64,000 nucleotides of DNA from Desulfosarcina sp. BuS5 (lineage in GTDB: Bacteria; Desulfobacterota; Desulfobacteria; Desulfobacterales; BuS5). Where the stretch lies: the NCBI RefSeq assembly GCF_028752835.1, contig NZ_CP087952.1, positions 3,532,501 to 3,596,500 on the forward strand, read 5' to 3'. Positions 54,849 through 63,924 of the stretch are shown piece after piece. Under the pieces are notes generated by a model, which was not told the origin of the DNA, did no database searches, and was given only the letters and a program-made list of their open reading frames with translations. Made by a program: the position numbers and the translations under genes. Numbering within the stretch: position 1 is the stretch's first letter; each line of letters starts with the position of its first letter.

Positions 54849-54956
54849 TTTCACTGCGTTATCGGTCGTCGGAGTAGGGGTTCAAGATTTTGAACCCCTA
54901 CTCCCTCTGGCCTTGTGCCAAATTTTAAAATCGATAATTATCTGAAAATCTATATA
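54828..54956. repeat. Dispersed ~125-bp element, copy E (complete)
   Basis: This is the best full copy. The left end is TATAGATTTCCACATAATTA, then TTTCACTGCGTTATCGGTCG, then central inverted arms AGTAGGGGTTCAA and TTGAACCCCTACT around GATT, then CCTCTGGCCTTGTGCC, AAATTTTAAAATCG, and the right end AATTATCTGAAAATCTATAT. The outer ends TATAGATTT and AAATCTATA are themselves inverted. It overlaps the truA stop on the left and the WYL gene stop on the right. Confidence 0.9.
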
Positions 54957-55950
54957 AATCAACCATAGTTTTGAGTTCAATTTTAATTTTTTTCACAAGT
55001 TTTCGAGGCTTGATCAATTCAGCGCTTTTCCCAAAAGAAAGAATCCATGCGATTGTTTCAGGTTCGGATGATGCGCTGAATGTCAGTTGAAGGTTGCCGT
55101 TTCTTTTTTTGACGATTTTTTGGTCAGGACTCCAGATCCGTTCTAAAACATAGGCCCCGGCTGATCCTGAAAATTCAACCGTCACTTTAAAAGTCTCTTC
55201 CTTGATTATCCCGAAATTCCGGTTAAACACTTTTTCAAAATCATAGTCTTCAGGAAATTCAAAAACCCGACCCGTGACTTCGATTTTTTTGATCCTGTGA
55301 ATCGCAAGGAGCGGGTCAAATTCAGGTTCCATATATTTTTTCCCGGGAGCCTTTGCCATTTGAGCATGGAGATAAACCGTATCCTTGCTTGAAAAAATTT
55401 TTAGCGGTTTTATGTAAAATGTTTTTGAACCGGCCTCCACTAAATTTCTATAGGTCAGCTTGCATACTTTTTTGTTTTCCATAGCCGTGGCAAGGAGCCG
55501 CATCGTCTTCTGATGGGGCGTATAATCAATGCTTCCGGGAGCAAAGACACCATAAAGCTCCGGTGAAAATTCTTTTTGCCGCGGCAAGTGAGCAATGCTT
55601 TTTTCCAGCGCCCGGGTTGCCTCGTCAAAAAAATCATTCCCCAGCAAATGTTTGGAAAAGACGGAGCAGATGAACAGGGTCCGGAGCTCACTTTCAGTTA
55701 AATTGAGGGTCGGCAGCCGCTGGTTCTTTTTGATCTGATAATAATTCCGGTTTCCCTTTTTAGACAGTTCCACATAGACGCTGTACGAATTTTCAATAAC
55801 ATCGACCAGCCTCAGGATAGTCTGTTTTGAGCATCTCAGCGTTTTTGCCAGTTCGGTCAGTGAATGCGGCCGGCCGGCAAATAAAAGTTTTGCAAAAAGT
55901 TTGATCGCCCTGGCAGCCTGATCCCTTTCAACCTTTTGTTTTTTTTTCAT
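54925..55950 (-). CDS. WYL-domain transcriptional regulator
   Basis: The 341 residues have an N-terminal winged helix-turn-helix (about 5-65: SLTELAKTLRCSKQTILRLV) and a central and C-terminal WYL domain (about 150-330) with a KKVCKLTYRNL strand and the HRIKKIEVTG segment; a WCX-like tail follows. Such regulators sense ligands, often nucleic acids, and commonly govern phage-defence loci. The start at 55950 has AAGGG seven bases upstream. It is divergent from the tandem-AAA gene, 94 bases away. The last ten residues, LYRFSDNYRF, are encoded by the dispersed repeat, in the same frame as the tail of the MauE/DoxX protein. Confidence 0.87.
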   Translation of the reverse strand: MKKKQKVERDQAARAIKLFAKLLFAGRPHSLTELAKTLRCSKQTILRLVDVIENSYSVYVELSKKGNRNYYQIKKNQRLPTLNLTESELRTLFICSVFSKHLLGNDFFDEATRALEKSIAHLPRQKEFSPELYGVFAPGSIDYTPHQKTMRLLATAMENKKVCKLTYRNLVEAGSKTFYIKPLKIFSSKDTVYLHAQMAKAPGKKYMEPEFDPLLAIHRIKKIEVTGRVFEFPEDYDFEKVFNRNFGIIKEETFKVTVEFSGSAGAYVLERIWSPDQKIVKKRNGNLQLTFSASSEPETIAWILSFGKSAELIKPRKLVKKIKIELKTMVDLYRFSDNYRF

Positions 55951-56044
55951 ATTATGCCCTTTTAAAAAACTGCAAAGCCGTTCCGTTATATGGAATGGTA
56001 GCATAGTATAATAGTTTTAAACAATAAAAAAAGGAGGGCAAGAA
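55951..56044 (+). promoter_or_regulatory. Divergent promoter region of the WYL-AAA pair
   Basis: A perfect -10 box TATAAT lies at 56007-56012, about 33 bases before the AAA start codon; no clear -35 box is seen. TTCC-N7-GGAA at 55981-55995 is a small inverted repeat that could be an operator of the divergent WYL regulator. AAGGAGGG precedes the AAA gene. Confidence 0.5.
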
Positions 56045-58282
56045 ATGAATAGAAACTCTTTACAAAAACAATGGCTGGGTGGTAGCGGAAGCATCAATTT
56101 GACAACCACCGGGATTAATCCGGATTACGATAAAACCGACTGCTTTATAATTCGAAGGTGCCTGACATATCTCAAACGCCACCTGGAGCGCTGTTTGATA
56201 CTTGATCTGGAGACAATGGCAATAATCTGCTGGATAGCCGGCCCGAAAATGGAAGCAATGGGAAATTTCCTGCTCGATTTTTTTGATGACCAGCGGCATG
56301 CCGAATATCTTGAAGAACTTGCCGAAACAGCAGGAGACTATGACGATTACGCCCGGGTTGCCATGGAAATGCTAAAAAGACTCTCTGTCGCCGAGCTTCG
56401 GCAACTCAAAGAGTTTATCTGTGCTTTGATTAATCAAAGAGATAATGATTTGAAATACAGGGGAAAATCCGAAATCGAAAAAAATATCTGTAAATTACAG
56501 GAAATGTTCAAGCTGAACAAGGCCGATATCGAACTTTGCATATTCCTTTTTGCCATCGAAACTTATGAAGCGCCGGAAGCTTTTTTTGATTCTCACTTAA
56601 ACTGCACCAAGTTTGCCGGCAGAAAATATTTGAGCAATATTCTCAACCTGGATCGATCCATTTTAAACAGCGTCTTAAACGGTCAGTTAAGCAAATCCGG
56701 AATACTTGAAACCGACAAATACGATATAAATCTTCATGATGATTTTATTTGTTTTTTTCAAAATCCAGATCAGCGAACCCTTAGGGAAAATTTTTATTCA
56801 TCAGCAGAGCGCTCGCCTGTTCCTTTAAATCATTTTATGATTGAGGATGCCAAAATGAAACATATCCTCAATATCATGAAGCAAAAACCGAAATCATCTA
56901 CCCATCTGCTTTTATATGGAGCTCCAGGTACAGGCAAAACAAGCTTTGCCAAACGCTTAGCGCAAGAGCTGGATATTCCGGCCTACGAAATCGCCAGGAA
57001 AGATAATAATAAAGCGGAATCAAGACGATCTTCCATTGTGGCCTGCATAAACATGACAAATTCAGGGGAAGGGTCGCTGATTATTGTTGATGAAGCCGAT
57101 AATCTTCTGAATACTTATAATGCATGGTTTTCACGGGGTGAAACACAGGACAAGGGCTGGTTGAACGAGCTCCTGGAACAGCCGGGGCTGCGTTTAATCT
57201 GGATAACAAACAGGATCGACGGTATTGATAAATCCGTGCTGCGGAGATTCGCTTTCAGCCTGCATTTCAAGCCTTTTAACAAACGCCAGCGGGCACAGCT
57301 CTGGTGCAATATTATCAAAAACAACAAGTGCAAACGTTTTTTTAATGCCGAGGGAATAAATGCTTATGCCCAAAAGTATAATGCCAATGCCGGGGTAATT
57401 GACCTTACTGTAAAAAAAGCCAGGGAAACAGCGCCCGGCTCTAAAAATGAGTTTCACAGAGCCGTCAGGCTTGGACTGGAGGCCTACCAGAGCCTGATCA
57501 ATGACGGGCAGCCTCCGCTCAACAAGGAAAGGATTGAAAAAAGTTATTCCCTGGAGGGGCTTAATATCTCAGATGACCCTGATTCACTGATGCTCTGTCT
57601 TGAAGCATTCGATCAACACCTGCGAAGCACAGGTGGAGAGAATATCAGCAATATGAACCTGCTTTTTTACGGCCCTCCCGGTGCCGGCAAGAGTGAACTG
57701 GCTCGCTATATTGGAGAACGGCTTGACCGTGAGGTTATCTGTAAAAGGCTCAGCGATATTCTTGATAAATACGTAGGCGAATCGGAAAAAAACATCAGGC
57801 TGGCCTTTGAAGAGGCCGAGGCAGAAGACGCGATTCTCATCATTGACGAGGCCGACTCTATCCTCTTCAGCCGCAAACGAGCCGTACGTTCCTGGGAAAC
57901 GAGTCAAACCAATGAATTTTTAACCAGGATGGAAAGGTTCCGGGGCATCTTGATATGTACCACCAATCAGCTTGAAGATCTGGACCCGGCCTCGATCAGG
58001 CGATTTAACCACAAAATTGAGTTTAAATACTTGGCACCGGACGGGAATATAATTTTTTATAATAAACTGCTGCTGTCTCTGCTTAAAAGTCTCCCTGATC
58101 CAGAAACCGAAAAACAGATCAGGAAGCTTGAGAATTTGACTCCCGGTGACTTCAAAACCGTGCGCGACCAGCTTGCATTTTATCCAAAAAAGAAATTGAG
58201 CCACAGCCAATTTGTTGCCGCACTCAAAGAAGAAGCTCACATCAAGAACCTTCAGTCCGGCAGGAAGGTTGTTGGGTTTTAG
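56045..58282 (+). CDS. Tandem AAA+ ATPase
   Basis: The 745 residues have a helical N-terminal region (about 1-240, no known domain) followed by two AAA+ modules. Module 1 has Walker A GAPGTGKTS near 292, Walker B LIIVDEADN near 346 and the arginine-finger-like LRRFAF. Module 2 has Walker A GPPGAGKSE near 541, Walker B LIIDEADS near 599 and IRRFNHK. Module 2 resembles Cdc48/FtsH-type AAA. The N-terminal region is unique and may bind a partner. It is divergent from the WYL regulator and lies 212 bases upstream of the DUF262 gene. A fragment of a second copy lies at 63.87 kb. Confidence 0.82.
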   Translation: MNRNSLQKQWLGGSGSINLTTTGINPDYDKTDCFIIRRCLTYLKRHLERCLILDLETMAIICWIAGPKMEAMGNFLLDFFDDQRHAEYLEELAETAGDYDDYARVAMEMLKRLSVAELRQLKEFICALINQRDNDLKYRGKSEIEKNICKLQEMFKLNKADIELCIFLFAIETYEAPEAFFDSHLNCTKFAGRKYLSNILNLDRSILNSVLNGQLSKSGILETDKYDINLHDDFICFFQNPDQRTLRENFYSSAERSPVPLNHFMIEDAKMKHILNIMKQKPKSSTHLLLYGAPGTGKTSFAKRLAQELDIPAYEIARKDNNKAESRRSSIVACINMTNSGEGSLIIVDEADNLLNTYNAWFSRGETQDKGWLNELLEQPGLRLIWITNRIDGIDKSVLRRFAFSLHFKPFNKRQRAQLWCNIIKNNKCKRFFNAEGINAYAQKYNANAGVIDLTVKKARETAPGSKNEFHRAVRLGLEAYQSLINDGQPPLNKERIEKSYSLEGLNISDDPDSLMLCLEAFDQHLRSTGGENISNMNLLFYGPPGAGKSELARYIGERLDREVICKRLSDILDKYVGESEKNIRLAFEEAEAEDAILIIDEADSILFSRKRAVRSWETSQTNEFLTRMERFRGILICTTNQLEDLDPASIRRFNHKIEFKYLAPDGNIIFYNKLLLSLLKSLPDPETEKQIRKLENLTPGDFKTVRDQLAFYPKKKLSHSQFVAALKEEAHIKNLQSGRKVVGF

Positions 58283-58494
58283 GTTGTCAGGCATCCGGCG
58301 GTTATTGCTGCCGGGTTCGTATATGGTTTGATTCTTCGGATTTTGAAAGGCGGGATTTTGGGGCAAACTGTTGGGCTGGATGAGTTGGATTGATAGGTCA
58401 TAAATGGTGGCATGGTAATTGCTATATGCCTATGATTATAGGATGGAGAAATTGGTAACAGAATAATTTATATAATCTTAAAGGAGCTTAAAAA
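58283..58494. other. 212-bp gap between the AAA and DUF262 genes
   Basis: No gene and no clear terminator. AAAGGAG lies nine bases before the DUF262 start. Its own promoter is possible but none was identified, so co-transcription with the AAA gene remains open. Confidence 0.3.
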
Positions 58495-61206
58495 ATGGCT
58501 GAAACGGCTGATTCCTTCAAATTAAGTGATGTCGTGGAAAAAACAATAAATAATACAATTTCATTGCCAACAGTTCAAAGGGGGTTTGTTTGGAAACCAT
58601 ATCAAATTGAAAATCTTTGGGATTCGTTATTAAGAGGCTATCCTGTCGGCTCTTTTGTATTGTCTAAAAAAAACAATTCGCAAAAAAACTATGAATTATT
58701 AGATGGACAGCAAAGAGCTTCAGCAATTTGTTTGGGATTTTATAGTCCTCTTAATGATAATAAAAATCCAGTAACCAATAATGAAATTTTTAAAACATCG
58801 ACTGAAAACATTATGGTTTTTATTGATCTTGCAAAACCAGCGTCCAAAAATGACAATAGGAAATATCTGTTTCGAGTTATTACGAAATCACATCCATGGG
58901 GGTATAGAAGACAAGAAAATCAAAAGACATTGGAGGCGCATAATATAGCAAAGGCAATGCATTATTATAAAATAGAAGGCTACGATTATTTGCGAAAATC
59001 GTTAAAAGAATTTTGGCCATATGATTCTTATGCCCCGATTCCTTTTGGATTATTTCTCAATGCTGCAAAAAATGATAATTTAAAAAAAGAAGCTGAAAAA
59101 ATCGATGATTTAAAGAAAGAAATTAATGAATGGAAGAAAGGCAAAGGGTTAAATGTTATAAAAAAAAGAGATGAGAAAAAAACAAAGTTTTATTCGATTG
59201 AAGATATTTTTAATGATGTTAAGAAAATGCTTGCTGAGCAGAAAATTCCGTTATTGCTGCTTGATTTACAAAAATTATATAATGCTGAAAATAATAATAT
59301 TATAATATCACAAAACGGCGAAAACAAAAAATCAGAAAAACTTAAATCGGATGATGACGTATATAACAACGAAACAGATGCAAATGGACAAAAAAATGTT
59401 GAAGACAGAAATGTTGACGAAATTGAAAATCTGTTTATCAGACTGAATTCCGGTGGAACACCTTTAAGCGGAGAAGAACTGAATTATTCTATCTTGGAAG
59501 CGCAAATAGAACATGAATTACAGAATCAAATAGAGGAAAAATGCAAAGGTTTTTTTAAACCTCCGAGGTTTATTACTATAGCATTTCGTCTGTTTAATAA
59601 TATTGCCGACAAAAACAGATCGTGGGATACAGACTCTATCAGTATGAGAGTTAAACCAAAACAATTTCAGCGAAACATGAGAGATGGAAAGGGAGAATTT
59701 GTAAAGTTTATTACAGAGAATTTTATAGATATTGATCATATTGCAAAAACCAAAAAGTTATTGACTTACGATAAAAAAAATAACCCGAATGGCTTACCTT
59801 CATTTGTTTCATCGACACTCGCAGATAAAGCACCTGAAGTTATGTTTATGCTTTTATACCGCTTGCTCATAAAAAAAGACAAAATTGAACCGGGCCGTAA
59901 ACCTGCTGTTTTAGGAATGATTACTTTATTTGCATGGTTGGGCAGAGGTGAGAAACAGAGAGATCATGGGAAGCTGCTTAATAATATTTGGCCTTGTGTT
60001 AAAAATTTAGATACGGAAAGATTCTGGTCAAATGAAACTGTTCAACGTGCCATGTTAGAGGATAGTGGATATGAAATACTTACGCCATTTCCGAAGTTAA
60101 AAGAACTGAAGAAATTAATAAAAAAATTAATTTCTTCAGGTAAAACAAATATTACAAATTTGGTATCTGCAAAAATTTATGACTCAGATTATGGTAACTT
60201 TATCAAAAAAATGTTTTTCAACAAAGATATCATACTTTATGCTCAAAGGTGTGCTTTATCCGAATGGTTTCATGAAATTGAGGATTACAATTTAGATGAT
60301 ACAAACAGAGCCTTTGATTGGGATCATATTTGTCCCCAAAGCTATATTTATAATAAGAGAAATATTAGGTCGGAATTGAAAGATTGGTATAATTCAAATG
60401 GGAACTTCAGGGCCTGGCCATATTCATTAAATCGCATTGATCAAAATGATGCTCCATCAAAAAAATTAAATCCGTTAAATCAGAAATTTGAGAAGAAGAA
60501 AGATGAGGAGAAAGAAATAGAATGGTGGAAAAAATATTTAAAAAATAAAGAGTTAAATAAAAATACTTTAAAAGAATATCTATTGGGTGCGTCTTTCTGT
60601 GGTTCAGAATGGTTAGATTTAAAAAATGATTTAAAGGAAGAAATCAAAAATAATGATGGCGCAAAACAAGTTATCAATTGCATTTTAAAGAGAAATTATA
60701 AAATTTGTGAAGAATGGTATAATCAGCTTGAAATTGATGATTTGATTCCTGAAAGTCCTAATCCGGAAGATATAAAAGAACTTTTTGAAAATATTATTGA
60801 TATGAGAATGTGGGGAAAAGTAAAAAGAGAAGAAGAGGAAGAAGGTTGGCAGACATACAACCTGCCGTTTGAAGAAAAAGGTGTTATATTATATTTTCAA
60901 TACTCTACAGATGGAGATACTCTTGAAGAAGATGGAATTTGTTTTGGAATATATATTGAAGATGAAACCGTTGGAAACATAAAAATATCTAAAGAATTAG
61001 AAGATAAATATAGCCAGGAAGAGAACTATATCGAAATATATTTCACATTAATTTCATATTCTGAAACTTCAGTGATAGATATTTTTAGAAATTTTAATTC
61101 TTGGTTAAAAAATTTCCATGATAAAAAGATCAAGAAAATAGCAACTGAAAGGTTTCACAATAGCATCAGGGTTCAATACAAAAATGAAATATTGAATAAA
61201 AATTAG
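58495..61206 (+). CDS. DUF262/DUF1524 protein (GmrSD-like type IV restriction nuclease)
   Basis: The 903 residues form a single-chain relative of GmrSD. The N-terminal DUF262 (ParB-like) domain has LPTVQRGFVWK and the DGQQR motif at residues 70-74 used for nucleotide-dependent activity. A charged linker near 290-310 follows, then LFIRLNSGGTPLSGEELNYS. The DUF1524 HNH domain near 600-655 has FDWDHICPQSY (Asp610-His611) and GNFRAWPYSLNRIDQNDAPS. A C-terminal extension of 240 residues is unassigned. Such enzymes cut modified phage DNA. The gene is visibly richer in A and T than its neighbours, suggesting recent transfer. A transposase element follows. Confidence 0.87.
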   Translation: MAETADSFKLSDVVEKTINNTISLPTVQRGFVWKPYQIENLWDSLLRGYPVGSFVLSKKNNSQKNYELLDGQQRASAICLGFYSPLNDNKNPVTNNEIFKTSTENIMVFIDLAKPASKNDNRKYLFRVITKSHPWGYRRQENQKTLEAHNIAKAMHYYKIEGYDYLRKSLKEFWPYDSYAPIPFGLFLNAAKNDNLKKEAEKIDDLKKEINEWKKGKGLNVIKKRDEKKTKFYSIEDIFNDVKKMLAEQKIPLLLLDLQKLYNAENNNIIISQNGENKKSEKLKSDDDVYNNETDANGQKNVEDRNVDEIENLFIRLNSGGTPLSGEELNYSILEAQIEHELQNQIEEKCKGFFKPPRFITIAFRLFNNIADKNRSWDTDSISMRVKPKQFQRNMRDGKGEFVKFITENFIDIDHIAKTKKLLTYDKKNNPNGLPSFVSSTLADKAPEVMFMLLYRLLIKKDKIEPGRKPAVLGMITLFAWLGRGEKQRDHGKLLNNIWPCVKNLDTERFWSNETVQRAMLEDSGYEILTPFPKLKELKKLIKKLISSGKTNITNLVSAKIYDSDYGNFIKKMFFNKDIILYAQRCALSEWFHEIEDYNLDDTNRAFDWDHICPQSYIYNKRNIRSELKDWYNSNGNFRAWPYSLNRIDQNDAPSKKLNPLNQKFEKKKDEEKEIEWWKKYLKNKELNKNTLKEYLLGASFCGSEWLDLKNDLKEEIKNNDGAKQVINCILKRNYKICEEWYNQLEIDDLIPESPNPEDIKELFENIIDMRMWGKVKREEEEEGWQTYNLPFEEKGVILYFQYSTDGDTLEEDGICFGIYIEDETVGNIKISKELEDKYSQEENYIEIYFTLISYSETSVIDIFRNFNSWLKNFHDKKIKKIATERFHNSIRVQYKNEILNKN

Positions 61207-61266
61207 GATAAGTTAGGACGTCAACGTCTAAGTAAATAACTTATATTGTAGTTTAAGTTATAAGGC

Positions 61267-62373
61267 ATAGGGGACGTTGTTGACAAATTATACAAAACAG
61301 ATATATGTATTAATGAAAAATCATGACAGATAAGGAAGAAAGGGTAACGTTATAAATAATAGTATGGAGGAAAAAAATGCCGCGAGGGGCAAGACTGGAT
61401 GCACCTGGGACATTGCATCATGTAATAGTCAGGGGTATTGATAGACGCAAGATCGTTGATGATGACAATGATCGAGAAAATTTTGTATCCCGAATGGGCG
61501 CAATAGCAATAGATACAAACACAGCTATCTATGCGTGGGCACTAATGACCAATCACGCGCATATTTTACTCCGCAGCGGGAAAACAGGTTTGCCGACATT
61601 TATGCGTCGATTTCTTTCAGGTTATGCCATATCATACAACAGGAGACACAAGCGATATGGACATTTGTTTCAAAATCGATATAAATCAATCATTTGTGAA
61701 GAAGATCCATATTTCAAAGAGCTTGTGCGGTATATTCATTTAAATCCATTGAGATCTGTTATTGTTGAATCACTGCAAAAGCTTGATAATTACAAATGGT
61801 GTGGGCATTCAGTTGTGATGAATCGCCGGGAAAACGATTGGCATGACAGAGACTATGTTTTAAAGTGGTTTGGAAAGGAAGATAGAGAAGCAAGGAAATC
61901 ATACCGTAACTTTATTAAAAAAGGGATTACCCAGGGAAAAAGGCCTGATCTGACAGGGGGCGGATTAATACGATCAATGGGAGGATGGTCGGTTGTAAAA
62001 GCCTTGAGAAAGAGTAGTGTTAAAGAGAAAGGTGATGCAAGAATACTCGGCAGCGGAAAATTTGTATCAGAATTGATCAATCAGGCAGAAGAAAAAGTCA
62101 AATATCAGCTGCCGGCCAAAAATTTACAAAACTGTATCAAGGAAGAAATAGAAAAGCTATGTAAACAGGAAAAGATAGAAGTTTCCATGCTTCGATCAGG
62201 CAGTCGTCGAAGGCCCTTACCAAATATCAGAAAAGAGCTTACAGTAAAATTAGTAAATAAATATGGCGTCTCATTAGCCGAAACAGCAAGGCAGTTAGGC
62301 GTGTCAACTTCGGGAATAGCCCAACTGTTGCGGAGAAATAAGAATGTATAATTTTTCAACAACGTTTTCCTAT
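61267..62373 (+). mobile_element. RAYT-type element with ~26-bp inverted ends
   Basis: ATAGGGGACGTTGTTGACAA followed by ATTATAC at the left matches, inverted, ATAGGAAAACGTTGTTGAAA followed by AATTATAC at the right; three bases differ over about 27. They enclose a single transposase gene (1107 bp in all). Length and layout parallel the element at 34128-35223. Confidence 0.72.
61377..62351 (+). CDS. REP-associated tyrosine transposase (Y1/HUH), copy 3
   Basis: The 324 residues are closely similar to the copy at 34.2 kb: PGTLHHVIVRGIDRRKI, the HUH motif in MTNHAHILLRSGKTG, YNRRHKRYGHLFQNRYKS and the Tyr in LVRYIHLNPLRS. The C-terminus has a helix-turn-helix-like SLAETARQLGVSTSGIAQLL. The frame is intact. 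GGAGG lies 8 bases before the ATG. It lies between the DUF262 gene and the DUF4143 ATPase. Confidence 0.9.
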   Translation: MPRGARLDAPGTLHHVIVRGIDRRKIVDDDNDRENFVSRMGAIAIDTNTAIYAWALMTNHAHILLRSGKTGLPTFMRRFLSGYAISYNRRHKRYGHLFQNRYKSIICEEDPYFKELVRYIHLNPLRSVIVESLQKLDNYKWCGHSVVMNRRENDWHDRDYVLKWFGKEDREARKSYRNFIKKGITQGKRPDLTGGGLIRSMGGWSVVKALRKSSVKEKGDARILGSGKFVSELINQAEEKVKYQLPAKNLQNCIKEEIEKLCKQEKIEVSMLRSGSRRRPLPNIRKELTVKLVNKYGVSLAETARQLGVSTSGIAQLLRRNKNV

Positions 62374-62434
62374 CTTCTGTTTTCGTATCATGCAAACGAT
62401 GAAAACGTCCAGTATCTTGCAGTAAAATTTTCAC

Positions 62435-63745
62435 TCAGCTATTACTTCCCCGCGTAGCTGAAAAGGCAAAATACAACGGCATAAACACGATTTTTTTTTC
62501 TATTGGTTCAGCATAAGGCCGCATTGAAAACACAATGCCTTTTGGAGAGTTTTTATACTTTTCCAGGAAGAGATGCAGGCTTTTCAACCTGCCGGAAGCT
62601 CCGCTTTTTACTTCTACAGGATGTATTCTGCCGTCAATAACTGCCACGTAATCCACTTCTGCCGAACTGCTCTTTGCCCGTCTCGACCAGTAATAAAGAT
62701 TCTCTTTCTGAGATAATGCCATTTCCTGTCCGACAAACTGTTCCGCCACAGCTCCGCGATAGATGTTGAGCAAATCCGCTTTCCTGTATTCAACCTTTAC
62801 CGGCATGCCAGTAAGATGTCTCATAAGACCAATATCAACCATCAGCGTTTTAAAAATCTTTGCAGAGGCAGCAGCCCCCAAAGGCAGTCCGGACGGATCA
62901 ACCGAAGGGACTTTCCTGATAACGTTTGCAAGGCAGAGCAAGTTAAAGGCTTTTTTCAGAGTTGGATTTGAGTAACTATCGGCAAGCCTGGAATACTTTA
63001 TCTGTTGTCCAACACTTTGCGCTACTGTTGTAAGCACAGCATTGAGACAATATTTATCGGCTTGCGGACTATATTTCGAGAAGTCCAGCCGATAGGTATC
63101 GCAGATCTCCGCCTGCACCTCGAAAGATTCCCGTATTGACCCGGTTTCAACATAAGCGAGTATGCTTTCGGGCATCCCGCCTACAAAAAAATACCGGCGG
63201 AGTTCTTCACAAAGAAATTCATGAATTGTTTGCGAAACAGTTCGTGGAGAGCCAAGAACGATATTTGAAGCTTCATTATTGCCGGTTGCCTGAAGATATT
63301 CGGCAAAACACAAGGGGTGAAGTCTGGAAAATTGTACTCTGCCTACCGGAAAAGAAATATTCTTCATGGCAAATTCAAGTAGCGAACCGGCTGCAATCAC
63401 ATGCAGATCAGGCAATTCCTCATAGAAATAGCGAAGAGCCGTAATCGCCCTTGGGCAAGCCTGGATTTCGTCAATAAAAAGAAGCGTTTTGCCTGAAACT
63501 ATCTTCTGCTGCAACACGATTTCTAAATCCGCACAAATACGTTTCGGGTGCAGATTGCCCTCAAAAATGCGATGCCAGTCCGGATTACGTTCCAGATCCA
63601 CAATTGCAAGGGCCTCAAAGTAATCTTTCCCGAACTGTCTCACAGAATAAGTTTTTCCGACCTGTCTGGCGCCACGGACAATGAGAGGTTTTCGGCGCCC
63701 GGCTTTTTTCCATTTTTTGAGTTCCTGATCAATAAATCGCTTCAC
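62435..63745 (-). CDS. AAA ATPase with DUF4143 domain
   Basis: The 436 residues have an N-terminal ATPase domain with Walker A GARQVGKTYS near 25-34 and Walker B LLFIDEIQA near 91-99, LHVIAAGSLLEFA (sensor) and a C-terminal DUF4143 domain including DYVAVIDGRIHPVEVKSG, a nuclease-like D-x-ExK pattern. These proteins are common, often mobile, and of unclear function; some act with toxins or in defence. Intact, unlike the relative at 23.7-24.4 kb. It lies at the edge of the accessory island, convergent with the transposase element. Confidence 0.85.
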   Translation of the reverse strand: MKRFIDQELKKWKKAGRRKPLIVRGARQVGKTYSVRQFGKDYFEALAIVDLERNPDWHRIFEGNLHPKRICADLEIVLQQKIVSGKTLLFIDEIQACPRAITALRYFYEELPDLHVIAAGSLLEFAMKNISFPVGRVQFSRLHPLCFAEYLQATGNNEASNIVLGSPRTVSQTIHEFLCEELRRYFFVGGMPESILAYVETGSIRESFEVQAEICDTYRLDFSKYSPQADKYCLNAVLTTVAQSVGQQIKYSRLADSYSNPTLKKAFNLLCLANVIRKVPSVDPSGLPLGAAASAKIFKTLMVDIGLMRHLTGMPVKVEYRKADLLNIYRGAVAEQFVGQEMALSQKENLYYWSRRAKSSSAEVDYVAVIDGRIHPVEVKSGASGRLKSLHLFLEKYKNSPKGIVFSMRPYAEPIEKKIVFMPLYFAFSATRGSNS

Positions 63746-63864
63746 AATTCAATACCAACATAGACCTGCTTAGAGCTTTATTTAAAACACAAGGTTAAAT
63801 TATGGTTTATCTTTTAAAAAAGCAAGGGTTTTATTGAAAAATTATTATCATGGCCAAGCCGGTA

Positions 63865-63917
63865 TGGGGAAAGAAGTCAAATCAATGAATTTTTAACCCG
63901 GATGGAAAGATTCCGAT
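63865..63917 (+). pseudogene. Fragment of a second tandem-AAA gene
   Basis: About 50 bases (AGTCAAATCAATGAATTTTT, then AACCCGGATGGAAAG) match the tandem-AAA gene at about 57,894-57,945 closely, encoding SQ-NEFLTRMERFR. No further homology is seen on either side within the window. Confidence 0.7.
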
Positions 63918-63924
63918 GCATCCT

